Assembly: GCA_000434015.1 (NCBI GenBank) | Contig: HF999519.1 | Location: 1 to 52,994 of the forward strand | DNA length: 52,994 bases | Reading direction: 5' to 3' | DNA from: Clostridium sp. CAG:571 | Lineage (GTDB): Bacteria > Bacillota > Clostridia > TANB77 > CAG-508 | Shown here: in pieces, positions 1 through 9,436 of the stretch | Layout: every line of letters starts with the position of its first letter | Numbering within the stretch: the stretch's first letter is position 1 | Notes under the pieces: generated by a model | What the model was told of the DNA's origin: nothing | Databases searched by the model: none | What the model saw: the letters and a program-made list of their open reading frames with translations, nothing else | Position numbers and translations under genes: made by a program

Positions 1-42
1 GGGCAAAAATTAAAGTTTACTTTAATTTTTGCCCCCGTCCCC
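1..42. repeat. Perfect 15-bp inverted repeat with GCCCCCGTCCCC tail
   Basis: Positions 1-15 pair perfectly with 20-34 around a 4-base loop. The right arm runs into cccccgtcccc and then a T run. It could be the terminator of a gene upstream of the window. The G/C-rich tail recurs in inverted orientation near 39048-39062, which suggests a dispersed element. Confidence 0.6.
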
Positions 43-53
43 TTTTTAAAGTA

Positions 54-82
54 TTGCATTTTAGCTTAATTTGTAATATAAT
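54..82 (+). promoter_or_regulatory. SigA-type promoter of alaS
   Basis: TTGCAT (54-59), a 17-base spacer and TATAAT (77-82) lie about 40 bases before the alaS start. No T-box leader fits in the short gap. Confidence 0.75.
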
Positions 83-122
83 TGACGAAAAATTTGTTTA
101 AAAAAGGGAGTCGAAAAAATAT

Positions 123-1898
123 ATGGAAAAAGTAGATTTAAAAAATATATATTTAAAATTTTTTGAAGAACGTGGACACAAAATAATACCAAGTGCACCT
201 GTGATTCCAGAAAATGATCCAACTTGTTTATTTAATACTGCTGGAATGCAACCATTAGTGCCATATTTAAAAGGAGAACCTCATCCAGAAGGAACACGTT
301 TAACAGATGTTCAAAAATGTTTCAGAACAAATGATTTAGATGAAGTTGGAGATAAAACACATCATACATTTTTTGAAATGCTGGGGAATTGGTCTTTAGG
401 AGATTATTTCAAAAAAGAATCTATAACTTGGAGCTTTGAATTATTAACAAAATATTTAAAAATACCAGTTGAAAAATTATCTGTAACTGTATTTAAGGGG
501 AATAATATAGTTCCGGCTGATAATGAATCTGCAGAGTTATGGAAATCATTGGGAATTCCAGAAAATAGAATAGCATTTTTGGGAGAGGATGATAATTGGT
601 GGCCAAACATGGAACTTACAGGACCATGTGGACCAGATACAGAAATATTTTATTGGAGAAGTGAAGAAGCGGTTCCAACAGATTTTGATCCAGAAAATGA
701 TAATTGGGTAGAAATATGGAATAATGTATTTATGCAATATAATCATAAATCAGATGGAACTTTTGAACCATTAAAAAACAAAAATGTTGATACAGGAATG
801 GGCGTAGAAAGAGTCGTTGCAGTACTTGAAGGTCAAACTGATAATTATAAATCATCAATTTGGACAGGTTTAATTAAAAAAATAGAAGAAGTTTCTGGAA
901 AGAATTATGATGATGAAAAATATACAAGAAGCATGAGAATTATAGCAGATCATATAAGAGCTATTGTAATATTAAGTGGTGACGATGCAGGAATAAAACC
1001 TTCAAATACAGATCAAGGATATATATTAAGAAGATTAATAAGAAGAATGATTCGTTATGCTAAAAAATTAGATATAGATATAAATAGTAACTGGGAACAA
1101 GAACTTGCAGAAGTTGTAATAAATGAATATAAACCATATTATAAAGAACTTGAAAGAAATGAAAAAGCTATATTAGAAGTTTTAAGCAATGAGAAAAACA
1201 AATTTAATAAAACATTAGAAAAAGGGTTACGTGAATTTGAAAAATTAACAAAAAATGTAGAAGGTACAGAAATATCAAAAGATATTGCATTTAAATTATA
1301 TGATACATATGGATTCCCAATTGAACTTACAGAAGAACTTGCTAAAGAGCAGGGATTAACTGTTGATATAGAAGGATTTAAAAAGAAATTTGAAGAGCAT
1401 CAAGCTTTGTCAAGAAAAGGAGCAGAGCAAAAATTTAAAGGTGGACTTGCTTCAACAGGAGAAATGGAAACAAAATATCATACAGCAACACACCTTTTAA
1501 ATGCAGCACTTAAAAAAGTTTTAGGAAGTCATGTACATCAAAAGGGAAGTAATATAACAGCAGAAAGAATGAGATTTGACTTTTCACATGATAGTAAAAT
1601 GACACCAGAAGAAAAACAACAAACAGAAGATTTAGTAAATGAATATATAAAAATGGCAATTCCAGTAGAAAAATTAGAAATGCCAAAAGAAGAAGCAATA
1701 AAAATGGGAGCTGAATGTGAATTTATAGAAAGATATCCAGATATAGTAACTGTATATAAAATAGGAGATGTTTCTATAGAAATATGTGGTGGACCACATG
1801 TTAAAAATACTTCAGAACTTGGAAAGTTTAAAATTAAAAAAGAAGAATCTAGTTCTGCAGGTGTAAGAAGAATTAAAGCTATTTTAATAGATGAATAA
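123..1898 (+). CDS. alaS: Alanyl-tRNA synthetase, short form
   Basis: Charges tRNA-Ala with alanine in the cytosol. The class II catalytic core is at the N terminus, with the motif-2 region FRTNDLDEVGDKTHHTFFEM, then GPCGPDTEI and the motif-3 stretch DTGMGVERV. The editing domain follows, with metal ligands H453xxxH457 and C555GGPH559. The protein is 591 residues against about 870 for the usual bacterial enzyme. It stops after the editing domain and lacks the C-terminal C-Ala/DHHA1 domain, a form I believe occurs in some Firmicutes. The ATG is preceded by aaaaaaggGAG. It has no in-frame CGG and its frame is intact. Confidence 0.95.
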   Translation: MEKVDLKNIYLKFFEERGHKIIPSAPVIPENDPTCLFNTAGMQPLVPYLKGEPHPEGTRLTDVQKCFRTNDLDEVGDKTHHTFFEMLGNWSLGDYFKKESITWSFELLTKYLKIPVEKLSVTVFKGNNIVPADNESAELWKSLGIPENRIAFLGEDDNWWPNMELTGPCGPDTEIFYWRSEEAVPTDFDPENDNWVEIWNNVFMQYNHKSDGTFEPLKNKNVDTGMGVERVVAVLEGQTDNYKSSIWTGLIKKIEEVSGKNYDDEKYTRSMRIIADHIRAIVILSGDDAGIKPSNTDQGYILRRLIRRMIRYAKKLDIDINSNWEQELAEVVINEYKPYYKELERNEKAILEVLSNEKNKFNKTLEKGLREFEKLTKNVEGTEISKDIAFKLYDTYGFPIELTEELAKEQGLTVDIEGFKKKFEEHQALSRKGAEQKFKGGLASTGEMETKYHTATHLLNAALKKVLGSHVHQKGSNITAERMRFDFSHDSKMTPEEKQQTEDLVNEYIKMAIPVEKLEMPKEEAIKMGAECEFIERYPDIVTVYKIGDVSIEICGGPHVKNTSELGKFKIKKEESSSAGVRRIKAILIDE

Positions 1899-1953
1899 TT
1901 CTTTTAAATGTGGATTAAATAACAATTTGAATAACAATTGGAGGAGAAGAAGT

Positions 1954-2301
1954 ATGGAAGATTGTATTTTTTGTAAAATAATAAATGGTGAAATCCCATC
2001 AGAAAAAGTTTATGAAGATGAGGAAATATTAGCATTTAAAGATATAAATCCAGCAGCTCCAGTTCATATTTTGGTTATTCCTAAAAAACATATTAAAAGT
2101 CTTTTAGAAGTAAACGAAGAAGATTCAAAAATAATTGCAAAAATATATGAAGTAATAAACAAAATAGTAAAAGATATGAAAATGGAAGAAGATGGATTTA
2201 GAGTAATTGTTAATTGTGGAAAGGACGCAGGACAAGAAGTTATGCATTTACATTTTCATTTGCTTGGTGGAAAAAAATTAGGAGATAAAATAGTAGGATA
2301 G
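1954..2301 (+). CDS. HIT-family nucleotide hydrolase
   Basis: Histidine-triad protein expected to hydrolyse purine nucleoside phosphoramidates or related substrates. At 115 residues it has the usual length. It begins MEDCIFCKIINGEIPSE, with a Cys pair as in zinc-binding HIT proteins, and carries the triad HLHFHLL near the C terminus. The frame is open further upstream to 1891, but GGAGGAGAAG sits 5-12 bases before the ATG at 1954, so I chose that start. It lies 55 bases after alaS and is probably co-transcribed with it. Confidence 0.9.
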   Translation: MEDCIFCKIINGEIPSEKVYEDEEILAFKDINPAAPVHILVIPKKHIKSLLEVNEEDSKIIAKIYEVINKIVKDMKMEEDGFRVIVNCGKDAGQEVMHLHFHLLGGKKLGDKIVG

Positions 2302-2372
2302 TAAAAAAGTATAGAATCTTAAATTTTAATATGTTATAATAGTAATAGTTAAATTTAGGAGGAAGAAGAGCA

Positions 2373-3057
2373 ATGACTGGAGAAAAGTTTAATACTTTTT
2401 TAAATATAATATTAGTTATAGTAATAATAATGATTATTGGAGCAATAGGTTTTATAGGATATGATTACTTTTTTAAAAAATATAAAAATGCAGCAGATGC
2501 ACAAGATGAGATAAATAAAATAGATCAATATATAGCCGAAAATAATGAAATAGTAGTAGATGTTGATGAAGAACAAACAAACCAAGAAGATACTAATACA
2601 ACAAATACAAGCCAATCTACTAGCAGAACATATAATAAAAATGTAAATTATGGACTTACATATAGGGGATATGGAGTATTAGGTAAAATTGAACTTCCAA
2701 AGGTTGGACTTCAATATCCTGTTTTGGAGACGTTAACTAATGCTAAATCTATTGATGTGTCTGTTGCTGTGCAATATGGAGCTCGGATTAAATAAAGTTG
2801 GTAATACAGTTATTATAGGGCATAATTATAGAAATGGAACATTTTTTGGAAGTAACAAAAAAATGAATGAAGGAGATAAGGTATATATTACAGATTTATC
2901 TGGAAATAGGGTAGAATATACAATATACAGTAAATATATAACTCCTCAAGCTGATTATTCATATGCACAAAGAGATACTGCAGGAAAAAGAGAAATTACA
3001 TTAGTTACTTGTCATTCAAATAATAAATACAGACTAATTTTATGTGCAAGAGAGTGA
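2373..3057 (+). CDS. Sortase, recoded at one CGG
   Basis: Membrane-anchored transpeptidase that attaches surface proteins. A single N-terminal membrane segment (about residues 8-30) is followed by an acidic, Ser/Thr-rich spacer and the sortase beta-barrel. With the +1 shift at 2784-2786 the product is 227 residues and contains H150 (IIGHNYRNG), C213 (TLVTCHS) and R220 (YRLIL), the full catalytic triad. Without the shift translation stops three codons later (ARIK), before all three residues. The join reads QYGA-G-LNKVGN. Start chosen for aGGAGGaagagca before the ATG. The target motif and sortase class are not clear from sequence alone; no substrate gene is adjacent. Confidence 0.9.
2784..2786 (+). 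other. CGG +1 recoding site, sortase codon 138
   Basis: Context GCT CGG A. Frame resumes as GGA TTA AAT AAA, giving Gly138. The zero frame ends after two more codons. Confidence 0.85.
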
Positions 3058-3168
3058 TATTAAATTGTTGATGTATTAAAAAATAGAAAATGTTGAATAC
3101 ATTAAATAAAAGGTTAAATGAAAATTGTAAGAAAAAAATAAAAATATAAAAAATAAGTAACAAAATAG

Positions 3169-3197
3169 TTGACAAAAATATTAAAATGGTTTAAAAT
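3169..3197 (+). promoter_or_regulatory. SigA-type promoter of the tRNA pair
   Basis: TTGACA (3169-3174), 17-base spacer, TAAAAT (3192-3197), 33 bases before tRNA-His. Confidence 0.75.
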
Positions 3198-3230
3198 TAT
3201 AAATGCATTTGTTAGAGGGTGCATTTGATG

Positions 3231-3307
3231 GTGGATGTAGCTCAGTTGGTTAGAGCGCTAGTTTGTGGCACTAGAGGCCGTGGGTTCGAGTCCCATCTTC
3301 CACCCCA
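3231..3307 (+). tRNA. tRNA-His (GTG anticodon)
   Basis: Cloverleaf with D-arm, a 7-base anticodon loop containing GTG between CTAGT and ACTAG, a TTCGAGT T-loop and encoded CCA. The base before the acceptor stem is G and the discriminator is C, the G-1:C73 pair typical of tRNA-His. There is one mismatch in the acceptor stem. The loop is ordinary, so this is not a four-base decoder. Confidence 0.93.
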
Positions 3308-3326
3308 TTTTAAAAACAACTTATAT

Positions 3327-3401
3327 TGGGCTGTAGCCAAGCGGTAAGGCACCAGACTTTGACTCTGGCATGCGCTAGTTCGAATCTAGCCAGCCCAACC
3401 A
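3327..3401 (+). tRNA. tRNA-Gln (TTG anticodon)
   Basis: Cloverleaf with acceptor TGGGCTG/CAGCCCA, anticodon loop CTTTGAC (TTG) closed by CCAGA/TCTGG, T-loop TTCGAAT and encoded CCA. Separated by 19 bases from tRNA-His and in the same transcript. Confidence 0.93.
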
Positions 3402-3404
3402 GTG

Positions 3405-3446
3405 AAAAATAGCAACTTTTAAGAATTTGAAAGTTGTTATTTTTTT
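3405..3446 (+). terminator. Terminator after tRNA-Gln
   Basis: AAAAATAgCAACTTT pairs with AAAGTTGtTATTTTT, followed by a T run. Confidence 0.75.
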
Positions 3447-3735
3447 GTATGTAAAAATTTGATATATATTATAAATTAATAGCAGTAGATAATATATTAG
3501 CAAAAAGATTTTTTTGTTGATATATAAATTAGAAGATTAAAAAAATTAAACAGGTGAATTTAAACTTGAGGTAATAAGTTTTTATAATAACTATGAATTT
3601 GAAACATAAATTAGAAAAATATTTAGGATAAATAAAAAGGAAAAAGAAGGATTTTAATATAAAACCTTCTTTTTTTATATGAATTATAAAAACAAATATT
3701 TTTTTTATCGAGCGAATAGTTTTTATTACTAAAAA
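3447..3735. other. Gene-free stretch with a bidirectional terminator
   Basis: I see no supported gene. The only clear structure is a hairpin at 3641-3676 (aaaaagaagg / ccttcttttt) with A/T runs on both sides. It can end plus-strand transcripts from the tRNA unit and minus-strand transcripts from the small Cys-rich genes. Confidence 0.6.
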
Positions 3736-3858
3736 TTAGCAACATCCTCTACCACCACCGCAACAGCAGCATATTAATATTAATACAATTATTATCCAAA
3801 TGCAGTCATCTCCAAATCCAAAGCCGCATCCGCATCCACAACCTCTGTTTTCTGGCAT
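3736..3858 (-). CDS. 40-residue Cys/Gly-rich single-pass peptide
   Basis: Short ORF read from 3858 down to 3736. It begins MPENRGCGCGCGFGFGDD, has one hydrophobic segment CIWIIIVLILI and ends CCCCGGGRGCC. An excellent Shine-Dalgarno (aaaGGGGGGaa) precedes the ATG. Nine of 40 residues are Cys. It resembles in layout the tiny Gly-rich membrane proteins of spore formers (YjcZ-like), but the Cys clusters are unusual and I do not assign a function. It lies 54 bases after a sister gene of the same design. Confidence 0.7.
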   Translation of the reverse strand: MPENRGCGCGCGFGFGDDCIWIIIVLILICCCCGGGRGCC

Positions 3859-3912
3859 AAAAATTCCCCCCTTTCAAATGTACAAAAAGTTACAAATCTT
3901 TAAAAATTAAGA

Positions 3913-4029
3913 TTAGCAACCACATCCACAGTCGTTATTGCAACATCCTCTGTTACCACAGCTGCAGAAAAGTAGTAAAAATAGAATAATGAACCATAAT
4001 ACTTCACTATTATTACAACAATTTCCCAT
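3913..4029 (-). CDS. 38-residue Cys-rich single-pass peptide
   Basis: Short ORF read from 4029 down to 3913. It starts MGNCCNNSEV, has a hydrophobic span VLWFIILFLLLF and a Cys-rich tail CSCGNRGCCNNDCGCGC. tatAGGAGGtaact lies just before the ATG. Its layout (short polar head, one membrane helix, Cys/Gly tail) matches the next gene downstream on this strand, so the two look like a duplicated pair. Function unknown; metal binding or disulphide cross-linking at the cell or spore surface is only a guess. Confidence 0.7.
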   Translation of the reverse strand: MGNCCNNSEVLWFIILFLLLFCSCGNRGCCNNDCGCGC

Positions 4030-4225
4030 ATTAGTTACCTCCTATAAAGAATGTTTTTCTTGTTCTTTAGTATGGTATATATTATTCTAAAATTTAAAAA
4101 GTGTTACATTTAGAAAAAGCATATTGCTAAAATAAAAAAAGTATGAAATAATCTATACAAAAAGAGCAAATTAGTGATATAATTTCAAAAAACATTAAAG
4201 GTTATATAGAATTTGGAGGCACAAA

Positions 4226-6565
4226 ATGGGAAATATAGTATTATTAGATGATTTAACAATAAATAAAATAGCAGCTGGAGAAGTTATAGAAAGACCAGCT
4301 TCTGTAGTTAAAGAATTAGTTGAAAATTCAATTGATGCAGGTGCAACCAATATATCAATAGAAACAAGAAATGGCGGGATATCATATATAAGAATAACAG
4401 ATAATGGAAAAGGCTTTTTACCAGACGATATGGAAATTGCTTTTGAAAGACATGCAACAAGTAAAATAAGAAAAGCAGAAGACTTAGAGACTGTAAAATC
4501 TATGGGGTTTAGAGGTGAAGCTTTGGCAAGTATTGCGGCAATTAGCAGAGTAGAATTAATATCAAAAACAGAAGAAAATAGTGTTGGATATAAAATCGTA
4601 GTAGAAGGAGGAAAGATATTAAGCAAAGAAGAAATAGGATGTCCAAAAGGAACTACTATAACAGTAGAAAACTTGTTTTTTAATACACCAGTTAGATATA
4701 AATTTTTAAAAAAGGATTTTACAGAAGCAGGTTATATAGAAGATGCTGTTACTAGAATTGCACTTGTTAATCCAAATATTGGAATACGACTAATAAGTTC
4801 TGGAAAAACAATAATACAAACCACAGGAAATGGTGACAGTAAAAGTGTAATATATAATATTTATGGTAAAGACATTGCAGAAAATATATTAAATGTAGAT
4901 TATACATATGATGATATAAGAATTACTGGAGTAGTTGGAAAACCAGTAATTGCACGTTCAAATAGATCTAATCAGCTATTTTTTGTAAATAAAAGATTTA
5001 TAAAAGATAAAGCTTTAACAAGTAGTGCAGAACAAGCATTTAAGGGAATGCTAACAATAGGAAAATATGGATTTTTAATATTAAATATAGAAATAGATCC
5101 ACATAAAGTAGACGTAAATGTACATCCAGCTAAATTAGAAGTAAGATTTGAAGAAGAAAGTAAAGTATTTAAAGCTGTATATCATGCTATAAAAGAAACT
5201 TTACTTCAATCTGATTTAGTAAGAGAAACAGAAAAAAACTATAAAGAAGATAGATCGGAAGAAAAGGTAGAAGTAAAAAAAGAAGAAAGTGTAGTAAATA
5301 ATATAGTTAATAATAATGATGAAAAGAAAAGCAGTATAGAAAAATTAGAGAGTATTAATCCTGCATTTGCAAGTTTATTTAAAAAAATAATTAGTGATAA
5401 TTCTGCAAGTGTTACTAAATCAAGTGAGGAAAAAATACAACATAATATAATAGAGGATATATATAGTAAGAAAAATGATGCAAAAGAAGAAAAAGTAAGT
5501 ATAGATACTTTAAATAATAAAGAAGCAGAAAAAATAGTAGCTAAAGAAGAAATAAAAAATGATCTAAACAAAGAAGAAAACAAAGATGATAAAAATGAGA
5601 AAGAAGTTAATATAGAAAATAAAAAAGAAGATATAAACAAAATTGATGAAACAATAGATGTTAAAGAAGATGTTAATATACCTGATCAAATTATAGGAAT
5701 AAAAAATGAAAATATAGAAAAAAATGAAGAGATAACAAATAAAGAGTTTGAACCAGTAAAAGAAGAGGATATGCAAAATATATTAAAACAAATAAATGCT
5801 CTTAAAGAAAATAAGATGGAAGCTGATGACAAAAATTTTGATGAAATGTATGCTAAAATGTTTGGAAAACTACCTATGTCAGAGTCAAAAGTAGAAGATG
5901 AAGGTGAAAAGTATAAAATAGATGATTCCATAGTATCTGTTCCTACAGAGAATATAAGCATATTTAATGATGATAGTTATAGTAGTATTCCAAATTATAA
6001 ATTTATAGGAATTGCTTTTTCTACATATATAATAATAGAAATGGATAAAGAAATGTATATTATAGATCAACATGCTGCACACGAAAGGATAATGTATGAA
6101 AAAATAAAAAAGAATTATTATTCAGATGGTCCAAAAGAATCACAACTAATGCTATTGCCAGATATAATTACATTAACACATAAAGAAATGGGAATTGCTA
6201 AAGATAATATGCAATTATTTGAAAAAGCAGGTTTTACATTAGAGGAATTTGGAGAAAATACTATAAAAATTTCAGGAGTTCCAAATATATGTATAGATTT
6301 AGAAACAAAAGAACTATTTTTAGAAACATTAGACGAAATAAATACTGTTGCAAGAACAGCAAAACAAGAAATAGAAGAAAAATTTATTGCAACACTTGCA
6401 TGTAAATCTGCTGTTAAAGCTAATATGGCTTTAACAAAACAAGAAGTAGATAATTTGATGAGACAATTACTTGTGTTACCAAATCCGTTTACATGTCCGC
6501 ACGGAAGACCAACAGCAATAAAAATGTCAAAAATAGATATAGAAAAAAAGTTTTCAAGAAGATAA
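4226..6565 (+). CDS. mutL: DNA mismatch repair protein MutL
   Basis: Couples mismatch recognition to strand incision. The N-terminal GHKL ATPase shows ENSIDAGAT, DNGKG, RHATSKI and GFRGEALASI; the transducer region has DVNVHPAKLEVRF. A Lys/Glu/Asn-rich low-complexity linker of roughly 240 residues (about 335-580) follows. The C-terminal endonuclease domain has DQHAAHERIMYE from D614 and CPHGRP from C757, so it should nick DNA. At 779 residues it is longer than most MutL proteins because of the linker. The ATG follows tTGGAGGcacaaa. mutS is not next to it. miaA starts 24 bases downstream, a common order in Firmicutes. Confidence 0.95.
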   Translation: MGNIVLLDDLTINKIAAGEVIERPASVVKELVENSIDAGATNISIETRNGGISYIRITDNGKGFLPDDMEIAFERHATSKIRKAEDLETVKSMGFRGEALASIAAISRVELISKTEENSVGYKIVVEGGKILSKEEIGCPKGTTITVENLFFNTPVRYKFLKKDFTEAGYIEDAVTRIALVNPNIGIRLISSGKTIIQTTGNGDSKSVIYNIYGKDIAENILNVDYTYDDIRITGVVGKPVIARSNRSNQLFFVNKRFIKDKALTSSAEQAFKGMLTIGKYGFLILNIEIDPHKVDVNVHPAKLEVRFEEESKVFKAVYHAIKETLLQSDLVRETEKNYKEDRSEEKVEVKKEESVVNNIVNNNDEKKSSIEKLESINPAFASLFKKIISDNSASVTKSSEEKIQHNIIEDIYSKKNDAKEEKVSIDTLNNKEAEKIVAKEEIKNDLNKEENKDDKNEKEVNIENKKEDINKIDETIDVKEDVNIPDQIIGIKNENIEKNEEITNKEFEPVKEEDMQNILKQINALKENKMEADDKNFDEMYAKMFGKLPMSESKVEDEGEKYKIDDSIVSVPTENISIFNDDSYSSIPNYKFIGIAFSTYIIIEMDKEMYIIDQHAAHERIMYEKIKKNYYSDGPKESQLMLLPDIITLTHKEMGIAKDNMQLFEKAGFTLEEFGENTIKISGVPNICIDLETKELFLETLDEINTVARTAKQEIEEKFIATLACKSAVKANMALTKQEVDNLMRQLLVLPNPFTCPHGRPTAIKMSKIDIEKKFSRR

Positions 6566-6589
6566 TTAAATAGATAAGGAAAGATTAAA

Positions 6590-7511
6590 ATGATAAAATC
6601 AAATGTTATAGTTATATGTGGACCTACAGCGTCAGGAAAGACAGCTTTGTCTATAGAACTTGCAAAAAAAATAAACGGAGAAATTATATCTGCAGATTCT
6701 ATGCAAATATATAAAGATATGGATATTGGAACAGCAAAACCTACTAAAGAAGAAATGCAGGGCATTAGACATTATTTGATTCGGATGTGTATCACCAGAA
6801 GAAAGATATAGTGTTGCAAAATATAAAAAAGATGCTATTATAGCTATTAATGATGTTATAAAAAAAGGAAAATATCCAATTGTTGTTGGAGGAACAGGTT
6901 TATATATAGATTCACTTGTAAATGGAATTGAATATGATGATATAAAAATAGATATAAACTATAGAAACGAGTTGGAAGAATTAGCTAAAAAAGATGGACT
7001 AGAAGCTGTATATAATATGGCAAACAATATAGATCCAGAGGCAATGAAAAAAATAAGTGTAAATGATAAAAAAAGGATTTTTAGAGTTTTAGAAATATAT
7101 AAAGCTACAGGAAAAACTAAAACTATGCAAGAGATTGAATCAAGAAAAAAAGATAATCCATTTAATTTTAAGTTGTTTGGAATAAATATGGAAAGAGAAA
7201 AACTTTATGAAAGAATCAATTTAAGAGTTGATATTATGATAAAACAAGGATTAATAGAGGAAGTAAAAAATATAGTAAAAAAGTACAATAGTTTTCCTAC
7301 AGCAATGCAAGGACTTGGATATAAAGAGGTAGTAGAATTTTTAAAAAATGAAATAACAGAAGATGAAATGATAGAAAAGATAAAACGCGAATCAAGAAGA
7401 TATGCAAAAAGACAAATAACTTGGTTTAAAAAATATGAAAATATAAAATGGTTAGATGGACTAGAAGATAGACAAAATAATATAAAAATTATTTTGGAGG
7501 GTATAAAGTGA
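6590..7511 (+). CDS. miaA: tRNA dimethylallyltransferase MiaA, recoded at one CGG
   Basis: Adds a dimethylallyl group to A37 of tRNAs that read U-starting codons, which affects frame maintenance. The P-loop is GPTASGKT (residues 11-18), followed by SADSMQIYKDMDIGTAKP, VVGGTGLYID and the C-terminal QGLGYKEV and RRYAKRQITWF motifs. The frame breaks at CGG 6782-6784 (codon 65), and joining by +1 gives HYLI-G-CVSPEERYSV and a normal 306-residue product. Unshifted translation ends nine codons on. Its stop overlaps the GTG start of the next gene. Confidence 0.93.
6782..6784 (+). other. CGG +1 recoding site, miaA codon 65
   Basis: Context ATT CGG A. Frame resumes GGA TGT GTA TCA CCA, giving Gly65 followed by CVSPEE, a typical MiaA stretch. 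Confidence 0.85.
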
Positions 7512-8777
7512 AAAAAGATGATACAAAAGTAAAAAATAACTTTTATAAAAATAATAAGAAAAAGATTATTTTTATATTATTACTAATAATTGTTGTATAT
7601 GCGGGTATTATGCTATTTAAACTTATAACAAATCCGGTAGATACTTTTTTGGTGGAAAATCGGCAAACTTTATTTTGAAGAATCAGCAACAGGATATATT
7701 ATAAGAAATGAAACTGTAGTTGAAGGAGAAAATTATAAAAATGGCTTGGTTCCAATAAAAACAGAAGGAGAAAAAGTATCTAAAGGAGACCCTGTTTTTA
7801 GATATTATTCTAATAATGAGGAAAATTTAGTAAAAAAGATAGAAGATTTAGATAAAAAAATACAAGAAGCTATGAGTAAGGATAATAGCTTATTTTCAAG
7901 CGATATAAAATTATTAGATACACAAATAGAGTCAAAACTTAGTGACTTATATGAATTAAATGATATTCAAAAAATAAAAGAATATAAAAATGATATTAAT
8001 ACATATGTAACTAAAAAAGCTAAAATAGCTGGAGAACTTAGTCCAGCTGGATCATATATAAAAAAATTAATAGATGAAAGAAGCACATATGAAAAACAAC
8101 TTAATAATAATTCAGAATATGTTAATGCACCAATTAGTGGAGTTGTTTCTTATCGTGTAGATGGTCTAGAAAACGTTTTACAAACACAAGATTTTTCAGT
8201 AATAAATAAAGAGTTTTTGGAAAAATTAAATGTTAAAACAAGTCAGGTTATAGCATCTAGTAATGAAAAAGGAAAAGTAATTGATAATTTTGAGTGCTAT
8301 ATTGCAACTGTTGTAGACTCTGATGAAGCAAAGCAAGCAGAAGTTGGTAAAAAAATAAAGATAAGATTGCCAAACAGCAAAGAAGTTGATGCAAAAATAA
8401 AATATATTGGAACAGATGGAGATGATACAGTTCTTGTACTTAGAATACAAGATTATGTAGAAGAATTAACATCATATAGAAAAATATCGTTTGATATAAT
8501 TTGGTGGAGTGCTAGTGGCTTAAAAGTTCCAAATACTGCAATAGTATATGAAAATGATATTGCATGTGTAGTAAGACAAAGAGCTGGATATTTAGAAAAA
8601 GTTTATGTAAAAATATTAAAACAAAATGATAAATATTCAATTGTTTCTAATTATTCAAGTGATGAGTTAGAGTCATTAGGATTTGATCTAAAACAAATGG
8701 GAACTAAAAAGTCAATTAATATGTATGATGAGGTTTTAGTAAATATAACAGACGATAAATTTAAGTCAATTAAATAA
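7508..8777 (+). CDS. HlyD-like membrane-anchored adaptor, recoded at one CGG
   Basis: GTG start overlapping the miaA stop, preceded by ttGGAGGGtata. A Lys-rich head is followed by one membrane segment (about residues 18-38) and an extracytoplasmic part. This has a barrel-sandwich half (VEGENYKNGLVPIKTEGEKVSKGDPVFRY is the lipoyl-like strand region), a coiled coil, the second half (VNAPISGVVSYRVDG) and a beta-barrel. The +1 shift at 7661-7663 gives VEN-G-KLYFEESATGYIIRNE and 422 residues. Position before sepF is familiar from Clostridia. A cognate transporter is not visible, so the partner is unknown. Confidence 0.8.
7661..7663 (+). other. CGG +1 recoding site, HlyD-like codon 52
   Basis: Context AAT CGG C. 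Frame resumes GGC AAA CTT TAT, the only site with GGC. The zero frame ends four codons later. Confidence 0.82.
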
Positions 8778-8831
8778 TATTACATTAATATTACAATAAT
8801 ATTAAATTATTGTTACGAAAAGCAAAAGGTA

Positions 8832-8860
8832 TTGACAAATCAAATAAAAAGTTAGATACT
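8832..8860 (+). promoter_or_regulatory. SigA-type promoter of sepF-divIVA
   Basis: TTGACA (8832-8837), 17-base spacer, GATACT (8855-8860), 50 bases before sepF. Confidence 0.7.
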
Positions 8861-8910
8861 ATTACCAGTATAAAAATGCAAATGAAGAGAGGTATTAGGA
8901 GGTTATAAGG

Positions 8911-9393
8911 ATGTCAGGAGCTATTATGAATAAAGTGTGGGATTTGTTTGGAATGGACACAGCAGAAGAAAAAGAAGATGAAAATGTCTATAATATGGAT
9001 GATGAATATAATCAAGAAGATGAAGAAGTAGAAGAAAAAAGAGTATGGGGAAAACGTAACAATAATAAAATTGTAAGCATGCCACAAATGCAACAAGTTA
9101 AAATGGTTATTTCACAACCAACCTCTTTTGAACAATCAGAAAATATATGTGATTTATTAAAAGAGAAAAAATCAGTAATTGTTAATTTAGAATATGTAAA
9201 TAAAGATGTTGCAAGACGTATTGTAGATGTTATTAGCGGAGCTGTACATGCATTAGATGGACATATTCAAAAAATTTCAAATTCTATATTTTTAATTGCA
9301 CCATATAACTATGATATAACAACTGATATGGCAAGAGAAGAAATAAAGAACAAACTTTCAGTTTCATGGCTTAGAAACAATGGCAATGAATAA
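8911..9393 (+). CDS. sepF: Cell division protein SepF
   Basis: Membrane-tethering partner of FtsZ at the division ring. A short N-terminal amphipathic stretch (MNKVWDLFGM) serves as membrane anchor. An acidic linker and the conserved SepF domain follow, with VNLEYVNKDVARRIVDVISG and a C-terminal FLIAPYNYDI. At 160 residues it is typical. The ATG at 8911 has taGGAGGttataa before it; an internal ATG at 8926 is a weaker alternative. It is followed by divIVA, as in many Firmicutes division clusters. Confidence 0.93.
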   Translation: MSGAIMNKVWDLFGMDTAEEKEDENVYNMDDEYNQEDEEVEEKRVWGKRNNNKIVSMPQMQQVKMVISQPTSFEQSENICDLLKEKKSVIVNLEYVNKDVARRIVDVISGAVHALDGHIQKISNSIFLIAPYNYDITTDMAREEIKNKLSVSWLRNNGNE

Positions 9394-9436
9394 TTGAAAG
9401 ATTTACGTTCATAAAAAAAGTATGGGAGGAATTAAT

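Noticed and set aside
1..122. T-box leader before alaS
   Set aside because: Only about 30 bases separate the promoter from the start codon, with no specifier stem or T-box sequence.
3231..3401. tRNA-His or tRNA-Gln as the unusual decoder
   Set aside because: Both have normal 7-base anticodon loops with GTG and TTG and standard stems.
5239..6765. Minus-strand ORFs opposite mutL and miaA
   Set aside because: Shadow frames of the low-complexity MutL linker and C-terminal domain; no start signals or recognisable domains.
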